The notes under the pieces are model-generated. The model was given only the letters and a program-made list of their open reading frames with translations. It was not told the DNA's origin and made no database searches. Below are positions 1 to 5,184 of a stretch of DNA of 5,294 nucleotides, one piece after another; positions within the stretch are counted from its first letter, which is position 1, and every line of letters starts with the position of its first letter. The DNA comes from JBKHJZ01 sp046537875. GTDB lineage: Bacteria > Actinomycetota > Acidimicrobiia > Acidimicrobiales > VFJN01. The DNA lies in NCBI GenBank assembly GCA_046537875.1, contig JBKHJZ010000213.1, positions 1 to 5,294 of the forward strand, in the 5' to 3' direction. Made by a program: the position numbers and the translations under genes.

Positions 1-1664
1 TCGTGGGCGGCGGCCACAACGCCCTCGTCGCGGCGGCCTACCTGGGGCGGGTGGGGCTGTCGGTGTCCGTCCTCGAGCGGGCGGCCCACGTGGGTGGCGC
101 CGCCGTGAGTGGCCGGGCCTTCCCCGGCGTCGACGCCCGCCTGTCGCGCTACTCCTACCTGGTCAGCCTGCTCCCCGACCGCATCGTCGCCGACCTCGGA
201 CTGCGCGTGGCACTGCGGTCGCGCCCGGTGGCCTCGTTCACCCCGGTGCGCCGGGGCGCCGACCACCTGGGTCTGCTGGTCGAGCGGGTCCCCGGGCCTG
301 CGACCGCCGAATCGTTCCGCGAGGTCACCGGGTCTGACGAGGAGTACGCCGCCTGGCGGGCGTTCTACGACGAGGCGGCCCACCTGGCCCGGGCGGCGGC
401 GCCCACGCTGCTCGAGCCGCTCCCGGCGGCCACGGAGATGCGTCGCCGCGTCGGTCACGCCCTGTGGGACAGGTTCGTCGCCCGCCCGATCGGCGAGGCG
501 ATCGAGTCGAGCTTCCGGGACGACACGGTGCGGGGGGTGGTGCTCACCGACGCCCTGATCGGGACGTTCGCCTCCGCACACGACCCCGGCCTGCGGCAGA
601 ACCGGTGCTTCCTGTACCACGTGATCGGCAACGGCACGGGTGAGTGGCGCGTCCCCGTGGGAGGCATGGGTGCGGTCACCGCCGAGCTGGAGCGCGCGGC
701 CCGCGATGCCGGTGCCGACCTGGTGACCGGCGCCGAGGTCACCGGGGTCATGGCCGACGGCCACGACGCCGAGGTGACCTTCGGCCGCGATGGCTCCGAG
801 CAGAGGGTGTCCGCCTCGTACGTCCTCGCCGGGGTTGCGCCGGCGGTGCTCGACCGGCTGCGCGGCCGGGCGGCACGGGCGCCCGAGGGTGCGCAGATGA
901 AGATCAACATGGTGCTCGACCGGCTGCCCCGCCTCCGCAGCGGGCACGACCCTGCGCTGGCCTTCGCCGGCACCCTCCACGTGGACGAGGGCTACGCGGC
1001 GCTCGACGCCGCGCACGCGGCCGCGAGCGCGGGCGTCCTGCCCGATCCCATGCCCGGCGAGGTCTACTGCCACACCCTCACCGACGGATCGATCCTCGCA
1101 CCCGACCTGGCCGCCCGGGGAGTGCACACCCTCACGCTCTTCGGCCTGCACGCCCCGGCCCGGCTGTTCGCCGGCGACCGGGGCGACGGTGACCCGGGCG
1201 GCATGGACGATCGGTACGGCCGGGGCGGACCGGCTGACCGGGGTGACATGAGCGATGCAGACGCGGTGCGGGAGGAGGCCGCGCGCCGCCACCTGGCCGG
1301 CCTGGACCGCTACCTCGCCGAGCCGATCGCCGACTGCCTCGCGCACGACGCCGAGGGCCGTCCGTGCGTCGAGGCGGTCAGCCCCCGCGATCTGGAGGCG
1401 AGCCTCGGGCTACCGGGCGGCCACATCTTCCACGGGGACCTCCGCTGGCCCTGGGCGGCCGAGGCCGCGGCGGACCAGGGCGCCGGCCCGGCCCCGGGCG
1501 ACGAGGGCCCCGACGCCCGGCCGGGGGCCTGGGGCGTCGAGACCGACGTCGGGAACCTCTTCGTGTGCGGGGCGGGGGCCCGCCGGGGTGGGGGCGTCAG
1601 CGGCATCGGTGGCCACAACGCCGCGATGGCGGTGCTCGCCCGGGCCCGCTCCCGGCACGGGTGA
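1..1664 (+). CDS. FAD-dependent oxidoreductase, phytoene desaturase/PYROXD2-like (5' partial)
   Basis: Flavoprotein of the CrtI/PYROXD2-like NAD(P)/FAD oxidoreductase family; the substrate cannot be read from sequence. Counting the GTG at base 3 as residue 1, the dinucleotide-binding motif GGGHNALVAAAYLGR begins at residue 2 and the FAD ribose-binding acid follows in VLERAAHVGG. The conserved GGHIFHGDL block is at residues 472-480. The C-terminal FAD-binding block NLFVCGAGARRGGGVSGIGG runs from residue 518. The GTG at base 3 is almost certainly the second Val of the usual VVGGGHN motif and not the start, so the true N-terminus lies a few codons upstream of the window. Two Gly/Asp/Pro-rich insertions (about residues 391-417 and 486-511) look like disordered loops. 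The gene converges on the copper lipoprotein gene with 68 bases between stops, so they are not co-transcribed. Family assignment is firm; the reaction is unknown. Confidence 0.93.
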   Translation, partial: VGGGHNALVAAAYLGRVGLSVSVLERAAHVGGAAVSGRAFPGVDARLSRYSYLVSLLPDRIVADLGLRVALRSRPVASFTPVRRGADHLGLLVERVPGPATAESFREVTGSDEEYAAWRAFYDEAAHLARAAAPTLLEPLPAATEMRRRVGHALWDRFVARPIGEAIESSFRDDTVRGVVLTDALIGTFASAHDPGLRQNRCFLYHVIGNGTGEWRVPVGGMGAVTAELERAARDAGADLVTGAEVTGVMADGHDAEVTFGRDGSEQRVSASYVLAGVAPAVLDRLRGRAARAPEGAQMKINMVLDRLPRLRSGHDPALAFAGTLHVDEGYAALDAAHAAASAGVLPDPMPGEVYCHTLTDGSILAPDLAARGVHTLTLFGLHAPARLFAGDRGDGDPGGMDDRYGRGGPADRGDMSDADAVREEAARRHLAGLDRYLAEPIADCLAHDAEGRPCVEAVSPRDLEASLGLPGGHIFHGDLRWPWAAEAAADQGAGPAPGDEGPDARPGAWGVETDVGNLFVCGAGARRGGGVSGIGGHNAAMAVLARARSRHG

Positions 1665-1689
1665 GCCGGCGATCCGTGCGGCGGCCGGC
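1665..1689. terminator. Possible hairpin between convergent genes
   Basis: GCCGGC at 1665-1670 can pair with GCCGGC at 1684-1689 around a 13-base loop, directly after the oxidoreductase stop. There is no T-tract on either side. The word is self-complementary and common in this GC-rich DNA, so this is only a weak candidate for a shared terminator of the two convergent genes. The rest of the gap to 1732 shows nothing clear. Confidence 0.2.
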
Positions 1690-1732
1690 GGCCGACCACT
1701 CCTCGAGGGGAACGGCATCGCCGGCGCCGCAC

Positions 1733-2155
1733 TCACTCGACCGTGAGCGTGCCGGTCATCTGCGGGTGGATCTCGCAGACGAACGGGTAGTCGCCGGGCT
1801 CGTCCGGAACCTGGACGGTGACCGTCTCGTCGGACCCGTAGTCCTCGTCGAACGAGTCGTCCTCGGCGGTGAACGTGTGCCCGACCCCCGAGGTGTTGAC
1901 GATCTCGAGCGTCCCGCCCGCGGGCACGGTCACGTCCTGGTACTCGAGCGAATCGACGGTGAGCGTCGCGTCGGCCGTCCCGGCGCCGCCGGACTCGGTT
2001 TCGCTCGTCTCCTCGCCCTCGTCGGTGTCCGAGTCGCCGTCGTCGCCACAGGCGGCGAGGGCGAGGCCGAGGCCGGCCGCCACCAGCACGGCGAGCCCGG
2101 CCCTGAGGGTCCGGCGCGGTCGGGGCGATCGGGGCTGAACGGTGGAGATGGTCAT
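1733..2155 (-). CDS. Cupredoxin-domain (type 1 copper) lipoprotein, amicyanin-like
   Basis: Predicted 140-residue surface lipoprotein with a plastocyanin/amicyanin-type copper domain, probably carrying electrons or holding copper outside the membrane. Residues 1-35 form a lipoprotein signal: basic n-region (RPRR), hydrophobic core from 19, lipobox LAAC with the lipidated Cys36. Residues 37-60 are an acidic Asp/Glu/Ser/Gly linker. The beta-sandwich spans about 62-140. The expected copper ligands are present: His93 (in GVGHTF) and Cys127, His130, Met133 (in VCEIHPQM). The C-x2-H-x2-M spacing matches amicyanin rather than plastocyanin (C-x2-H-x4-M). The ATG at 2153-2155 is preceded by AGGAAGGGGC (2156-2165), a good ribosome site. 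The partner redox enzyme is unknown: the neighbours are convergent (oxidoreductase) and divergent (hydrolase), so no operon identifies it. Confidence 0.93.
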   Translation of the reverse strand: MTISTVQPRSPRPRRTLRAGLAVLVAAGLGLALAACGDDGDSDTDEGEETSETESGGAGTADATLTVDSLEYQDVTVPAGGTLEIVNTSGVGHTFTAEDDSFDEDYGSDETVTVQVPDEPGDYPFVCEIHPQMTGTLTVE

Positions 2156-2267
2156 GCCCCTTCCTACCGCGCGACGGCCGTGTCGGATCGCTTCGTGGCG
2201 CCCGCGGCTCCCGGTGGGGCCACCGGTCCGCCGGCGGGGCCCCGAGGCGCTGCGGTGGTCGGGTGGG

Positions 2268-2273
2268 TACGGT
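2268..2273 (+). promoter_or_regulatory. Likely -10 element (TACGGT) for a leaderless hydrolase mRNA
   Basis: TACGGT fits the actinobacterial -10 pattern TANNNT and ends seven bases before the ATG at 2281, so transcription would start at or next to the A of the start codon. No convincing -35 is visible upstream (around 2245-2250) and no Shine-Dalgarno precedes the ATG, which agrees with leaderless initiation. The 125-base divergent gap 2156-2280 must also hold the copper lipoprotein promoter, for which I see no clear -10. Confidence 0.5.
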
Positions 2274-2280
2274 GCTGCGG

Positions 2281-3273
2281 ATGGGCACGTCCGACAGGGT
2301 GGAGTACGACGAGTTCGGCCTGTTCCACGAGAACGCCGCCGAGTACGGGCTCCCGTACGAGGGGCCGCCGACGGTCCGGCGCGAGCACGTCGAGGTCGAG
2401 CCGGGCAGGCGGCTGAGCGCCCTGGTGTGGGGGGAGGGCGACCCCGAGCTCGTCCTCGTCCACGGTGGCGCCCAGAACGCCCACACCTGGGACACGGTGG
2501 CTCTGGCGCTGCGTCCTCGGCCCCTCGTCGCCGTGGACCTGCCGGGTCACGGCCACTCGGGTCCGCCCCGGGGGCACGGGCGCGGCGGGCTCTCGCCCAG
2601 GGTCGCCGCCGAGGACGTGGCCGCGGTCGTGCGGCAGCTCGCGCCGAACGCCCGGGGCGTGGTGGGCATGTCCCTCGGGGGCCTGACGACGATCGCGCTC
2701 ACCGACGTGGCCCCGGAGCTCGTGCGCAGGGTGGTGCTGGTGGACGTGCTGCCCGGCCTGGAGGCGGCGCACGCCCGACACATCAGCGACTTCGTGCGGG
2801 GACCGGCCACCTTCCCGAGCTTCGACGACATCCTCGCCCGGACCGTCGAGTTCAACCCGACGCGCAGCGTGTCGTCGCTGCGGCGGGGGATCCTCCACAA
2901 CGCGGTCCAGCTCGACGACGGCAGCTGGGCGTGGCGGCACGCCCGGTGGCGGCTGGAGCATCCCGACGGATCCGGGGCGGCCGGGGAGGCTGCGCGGCCC
3001 GAGGACGCCGGATCGCCGGCCGCCGACGCACTGTCGCCGCCCACGGACGGCACGATGTTCGACGACCTGTTCGACACGCTGGGCCGCATCGAGGTCCCGC
3101 TGCTGCTCGCCCGGGGCATGCGCCCCGACTCGGTGCTGCGCGACGGCGACGAGGCCGAGCTCCGCCGGCGGCTGCCGTCGGCGCGGGTCGTGCACTTCGA
3201 CGAGGCGGGCCACAGCATCCAGGGCGACATGCCCGTGGAGCTGGCCGCGACCATCCGGGAGTTCATCCCCTGA
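2281..3273 (+). CDS. Alpha/beta fold hydrolase
   Basis: Serine hydrolase of the alpha/beta superfamily, 330 residues, cytosolic (no signal or membrane segment). The substrate is not predictable. The order of elements is typical: oxyanion-hole strand and loop LVLVHGGAQNAHTWD (HGG at 61-63), DLPGHGHS at 86-93, nucleophile elbow GMSLGG with Ser131, a probable acid at Asp283 in RGMRPDS after strand 7, and His311 in EAGHSIQG near the C-terminus. About residues 228-256, between the cap helices and strand 7, form a Gly/Ala/Pro/Asp-rich stretch that looks disordered. I chose ATG 2281 because a TACGGT -10 is placed for leaderless initiation there. GTG codons at 2263 and 2272 are in frame but lack a ribosome site, and starting at 2263 would add six residues. 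The gene converges on the HNH nuclease gene with 81 bases between them; that gap shows no convincing terminator. Confidence 0.93.
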   Translation: MGTSDRVEYDEFGLFHENAAEYGLPYEGPPTVRREHVEVEPGRRLSALVWGEGDPELVLVHGGAQNAHTWDTVALALRPRPLVAVDLPGHGHSGPPRGHGRGGLSPRVAAEDVAAVVRQLAPNARGVVGMSLGGLTTIALTDVAPELVRRVVLVDVLPGLEAAHARHISDFVRGPATFPSFDDILARTVEFNPTRSVSSLRRGILHNAVQLDDGSWAWRHARWRLEHPDGSGAAGEAARPEDAGSPAADALSPPTDGTMFDDLFDTLGRIEVPLLLARGMRPDSVLRDGDEAELRRRLPSARVVHFDEAGHSIQGDMPVELAATIREFIP

Positions 3274-3354
3274 CAGTGGTCCGCCCGCCGGGTGCGCTGC
3301 GTGCGTGTGCCGGACGGACGCCGCGAACTCGGGCGAGGTGCGGTCGGTCCCGGG

Positions 3355-4041
3355 TCAGCAGGTGGCGAGGACGCCTGCGATGGCCCGGTGCTCGGCCCGG
3401 TCGACCGTGAGGTCGTAGGCGACCTTCACCTCCACCCACCGCTCGACGTACCGGCAGACCACCTGCTCTTCCGGCGGGAGCCACTCGGCGACGTCGCGGT
3501 CGGACTTCGCGGTGTTGAGGTCGGCGGTCATGAGCCACAGGTTGTCGGGGTCGCCGGCGAAGGCGTCGAGCTCGCCGGGCGAGATCCCGGACTCCCACGC
3601 CTCGGCCAGGGGGACGAGGTGGTCGACGTGGACGTTCGCCGGGTCGGCGTGGCAGGCGCCGTCGGCGGCGCTGTAGTAGCAGCCGTGCTCGTCGAGGCTC
3701 TCGTCGAGCAGCGGGTCCCGCTCGTAGTCACCGAAGAGATCGCGGTCGTAGCCGTCGCCGTCCTCGGGGGCCACCTCCAACTGCTCCATGCCGGCCGCGG
3801 TGACGATCGTCGTGGTGTCACCGTCGGTTCCGCCGGCGGAGCCGGTCGCCTGCTCGCTGCGCTGGCTCGTGTCGCCTGATTCATCGCCGTGTTGGTCGTC
3901 CGCATCGGGCGTGACGACCACGACGACCACCAGCACGAGGGCCAGCGCGAGGAGCACGGCGAGCGCCGCCACGGCGCACCCGGGGCGGCAGCCGGGCTGG
4001 TTGCCTTCGGGGCTCTGGGTGTCGTGTCCGTCCGCCTCCAT
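3355..4041 (-). CDS. Membrane-anchored HNH endonuclease family protein (DUF1524/GmrSD C-terminal type)
   Basis: Predicted nuclease of 228 residues with its catalytic domain probably outside the cell. Residues 1-21 are a short polar, Cys-containing tail. Residues 22-44 are one strong hydrophobic segment (Ala/Leu then a run of Val) with no good signal-peptidase site after it, so an anchor is more likely than a cleaved signal. Residues 45-95 are an acidic Thr/Gly/Asp-rich linker. The HNH-like domain runs from YDRDLFGDYERD (98-109) to the end: the metal/catalytic motif VDHLVPLAEAW contains Asp140-His141, followed by LNTAKSDRD (Asn176, Lys179), EWLPP (186-190) and CRYVERWVEVK. Cysteines 121, 130, 196 and 228 could form disulfides, as suits a secreted fold. 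The ATG at 4039-4041 has only a weak GAAG/AGCAGG ribosome site. It lies 95 bases downstream of the 83-residue gene on the same strand. Homologues are often secreted proteins of unknown role in actinobacteria, so restriction activity should not be assumed. Confidence 0.88.
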   Translation of the reverse strand: MEADGHDTQSPEGNQPGCRPGCAVAALAVLLALALVLVVVVVVTPDADDQHGDESGDTSQRSEQATGSAGGTDGDTTTIVTAAGMEQLEVAPEDGDGYDRDLFGDYERDPLLDESLDEHGCYYSAADGACHADPANVHVDHLVPLAEAWESGISPGELDAFAGDPDNLWLMTADLNTAKSDRDVAEWLPPEEQVVCRYVERWVEVKVAYDLTVDRAEHRAIAGVLATC

Positions 4042-4071
4042 CCTGCTTCGTCGTACCAGACGGCCGTGACC

Positions 4072-4089
4072 GCCGCCGGTGTCGGCGGC
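4072..4089 (-). terminator. GC hairpin after the 83-residue gene
   Basis: A perfect 7-bp stem (GCCGCCG at 4072-4078, CGGCGGC at 4083-4089) closes a four-base loop. It lies 47 bases beyond the stop of the 83-residue gene and 30 bases before the nuclease start. No T-tract follows, so it may be an atypical terminator, an attenuator or simply structure in the nuclease leader. Confidence 0.35.
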
Positions 4090-4136
4090 ACGAGCGGGAC
4101 GGTTAGGCCCTCACCTCCCGCCGGTCGAGCCGGGAC

Positions 4137-4388
4137 TCACGCTCGGCGGGTGTCGCGGTCGGCGAGCAGCACCACCGCGACGCGGCAGTCGTCGAGCAAC
4201 GACCGCAGCACGCTGGCGCTGTCCCGGAAGGTGACGGTGATCCCGTGTCCGGTGCGGATCGCGAGCTCGGTCGAGCCGTCGTCGAGGCGGCGGGCGTCGA
4301 CGCAGGCGCCGGCCAGGTCCGCGATCCGCAGCGCCGTGCTCGGTGCCGGCGGCCCTGCGGACGGCGCCGGATCGGTGGCGTCGGACAC
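4137..4388 (-). CDS. Small protein of unknown function (83 aa)
   Basis: I do not recognise this family. The protein has a Pro/Ala-rich tail (residues 5-18), then a compact part that reads as two beta strands (STELAIRT 39-46, GITVTFRD 49-56) and a helix plus hydrophobic strand (SASVLRSLLDDCRVAVVLLAD, about 57-77). It has no signal or membrane segment. The start is GTG at 4386-4388, set by AGGAGG (4396-4401) seven bases upstream. An ATG in another frame at 4391-4393 is only two bases from the AGGAGGAG block and would encode a Pro/Arg-rich product typical of a wrong frame. The upstream neighbour on the same strand (82 aa) has a similar N-terminus, length and strand-helix order, suggesting distant paralogy. 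A role linked to the nuclease downstream is only inferred from adjacency. Confidence 0.72.
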   Translation of the reverse strand: MSDATDPAPSAGPPAPSTALRIADLAGACVDARRLDDGSTELAIRTGHGITVTFRDSASVLRSLLDDCRVAVVLLADRDTRRA

Positions 4389-4393
4389 GTCAT

Positions 4394-4401
4394 CTCCTCC
4401 T
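4394..4401 (-). promoter_or_regulatory. Shine-Dalgarno AGGAGGAG that fixes the GTG start
   Basis: The minus strand reads AGGAGGAG here, with five bases before the GTG at 4388 and only the GTG in good register; the alternative ATG at 4393 abuts the site. It decides the frame and start of the 83-residue gene. Confidence 0.75.
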
Positions 4402-4456
4402 GGTCACCATCGCCGCACCGCCGGGCTCCCGGTGCAGCTCCCATCCGTTCCTGACC

Positions 4457-4474
4457 CCACCCGCCCGGGGGTGG
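4457..4474 (-). terminator. GC hairpin after the 82-residue gene
   Basis: CCACCC (4457-4462) pairs with GGGTGG (4469-4474) around a six-base loop, six bases beyond the stop codon of the 82-residue gene. There is no T-tract. Its position directly after the stop favours a factor-assisted or U-less terminator, or a stabilising 3' structure. Confidence 0.35.
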
Positions 4475-4480
4475 AGATCG

Positions 4481-4729
4481 CTAGCGCCCCCCGCCACCGT
4501 CGGGGTCGAGGAGGACGGCGGCACGGGTGACGGCCCGGAGGAGCTCGACCCGGCTGCCGACGAGCTGCACCGCGGAGGTGTCGTCGGCGATGCGGAGGCA
4601 CACCGTGCCCGGCTCGGCGATGTGGTCCCAGCTGCTGAGGTGGACGCTGTCGCCACCGATGTCGTGAAGCGCCACCGCGATCACCACGCGATCGGCGAGC
4701 CGCTCGGCTCGCTCGGGGTCGTCGGCCAT
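4481..4729 (-). CDS. Small protein of unknown function (82 aa)
   Basis: No known family is recognised. The protein begins with a charged helix (MADDPERAERLADRVVIAVA), followed by strands (about residues 28-33, 42-48 and 53-57) and a C-terminal helix/strand VELLRAVTRAAVLLDPD (61-77), ending in a Gly-rich tail. It is soluble with no export signal. The frame stays open up to an ATG at 4774, but ATG 4727-4729 is chosen because AGGAGGTG lies six bases upstream. Together with the downstream 83-residue gene it forms a same-strand pair separated by 92 bases containing a hairpin. It is divergent from the HTH gene, so the shared control region 4730-4950 may regulate both directions. Confidence 0.75.
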   Translation of the reverse strand: MADDPERAERLADRVVIAVALHDIGGDSVHLSSWDHIAEPGTVCLRIADDTSAVQLVGSRVELLRAVTRAAVLLDPDGGGGR

Positions 4730-4735
4730 TGACGA

Positions 4736-4743
4736 CACCTCCT
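4736..4743 (-). promoter_or_regulatory. Shine-Dalgarno AGGAGGTG that fixes the start of the 82-aa gene
   Basis: The minus strand reads AGGAGGTG, a full anti-SD complement, six bases before ATG 4729. This rejects the in-frame upstream ATG at 4774, which would place the site inside the coding sequence. Confidence 0.85.
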
Positions 4744-4827
4744 CATGGGTGCAAACCAGCCAGGTTGACAGCACGTCGCTTCACGCCCGGTCGGGCGATG
4801 CGTGGTGCGAGCGCCGAACGGATCCGC

Positions 4828-4881
4828 CGCCGACAGGGCACGAGTCGTCGCCGGGACACCACTCGTTGCCGGGAAACCACG
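4828..4881. repeat. 18-bp tandem direct repeat upstream of the HTH gene
   Basis: Two abutting 18-bp units, CGTCGCCGGGACACCACT (4846-4863) and CGTTGCCGGGAAACCACG (4864-4881), agree at 15 of 18 positions. The preceding 18 bases (4828-4845) match the first unit at 12 of 18 and may be a decayed third copy. The array lies in the non-coding divergent gap, 69 bases before the GTG start of the HTH gene, and suggests repeated binding sites on about two helical turns per unit. Confidence 0.55.
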
Positions 4882-4889
4882 CATGGACA

Positions 4890-4907
4890 TGAGTACGAAT
4901 GTACTCA
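4890..4907. promoter_or_regulatory. Perfect palindrome, candidate operator
   Basis: TGAGTAC and GTACTCA form exact 7-bp arms around the spacer GAAT. The site is AT-richer than its surroundings and sits where the promoter of the HTH gene is expected; it includes weak -10-like words (TGTACT, TACTCA). A dimeric repressor site overlapping a promoter is the simplest reading. The four-base spacer recalls LexA-type geometry, but the half-site is not the actinobacterial GAAC/GTTC. Confidence 0.5.
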
Positions 4908-4938
4908 GAACGATGTGCCTACGGTGCTGTCCGTGAGT

Positions 4939-4944
4939 GGAGAG
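4939..4944 (+). promoter_or_regulatory. Shine-Dalgarno GGAGAG for the HTH gene
   Basis: GGAGAG lies six bases before the GTG at 4951. Other in-frame GTGs at 4915, 4924 and 4933 have no such site, so 4951 is the preferred start. Confidence 0.55.
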
Positions 4945-4950
4945 CGCCAG

Positions 4951-5184
4951 GTGCCTGTCAGCGATCTGGTGGGGGCCGCCGAGATCGCAGACCGGCTCGG
5001 CCTGTCCCACCCCCAGGCCGTGCACACCCTGCGTCAGCGGAACGCCGATTTCCCGGCCCCCATCGCCCGCCTCAGGACCGCGCTGATCTGGTCGTGGGCC
5101 GATGTCGAGAGCTGGGCCCGCACCACCGGGCGGCTTCCGTCCCCCGCCGACACGCCACACCGGACCGACGGGCCACCGCGATGA
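4951..5184 (+). CDS. AlpA/MerR-like helix-turn-helix DNA-binding protein (HTH_17 type)
   Basis: A 77-residue DNA-binding protein of the AlpA/excisionase-like winged-helix group. It opens with DLVGAAEIADRLGLSHPQAV (residues 5-24), the helix-turn-helix in which AAEIADRLGLS is the hallmark. It continues with the wing FPAPIARLRTALIWSWADVESWA (34-56) and a polar Pro/Thr/Arg tail. Family members act as excisionases (directing integrase), as activators of prophage genes, or as small regulators. No integrase is visible here, so regulator is the safer reading. Start GTG 4951 is chosen for its GGAGAG site; GTG 4933 or 4915 would add 6 or 12 residues. The upstream region carries a tandem repeat and a palindrome, either of which could be its own binding site. 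Its stop overlaps an ATG (ATGA, 5181-5184). Confidence 0.82.
   Translation: MPVSDLVGAAEIADRLGLSHPQAVHTLRQRNADFPAPIARLRTALIWSWADVESWARTTGRLPSPADTPHRTDGPPR

Noticed and set aside
1410..2495. Long open frame on the minus strand (361 codons)
   Set aside because: It overlaps three better genes, is Arg/Pro/Gly-rich without motifs, and results from high GC with few stops. The copper lipoprotein in another frame of the same strand has a full signal and ligand set.
2164..3213. Long open frame on the minus strand (349 codons) over the hydrolase
   Set aside because: Antisense shadow of the hydrolase with no domain signature and no ribosome site.
3274..3354. Terminator between the convergent hydrolase and nuclease genes
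   Set aside because: Only a 5-bp GTCCG/CGGAC pair with a 27-base loop is visible; too weak to call.
2142..3410. Long open frame on the plus strand (422 codons) over the hydrolase
   Set aside because: The product is an Arg/Gly/Ala-rich low-complexity string; the hydrolase frame has the complete catalytic motifs.
4103..4444. Alternative minus-strand frame with an ATG at 4393 in the 83-residue gene region
   Set aside because: The ATG is only two bases from the Shine-Dalgarno block and the product is Pro/Arg/Ser-rich; the GTG frame has correct spacing and globular composition.
4765..4770. Perfect TTGACA on the plus strand as a -35
   Set aside because: No TANNNT-like -10 is found 16-19 bases downstream, and it is too far from the HTH gene.
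4729..4950. N-terminal extension of the HTH gene back to 4729
   Set aside because: The extension is Arg/Thr-rich, matches nothing in HTH_17 proteins, overlaps the divergent gene's ribosome site and covers the repeats and palindrome; the GGAGAG site supports GTG 4951.
3355..5184. Defence island or prophage (nuclease, small genes, AlpA-like regulator)
   Set aside because: No integrase, attachment site, toxin, methylase or helicase is visible, and composition does not shift from the neighbouring genes; adjacency alone is not enough.
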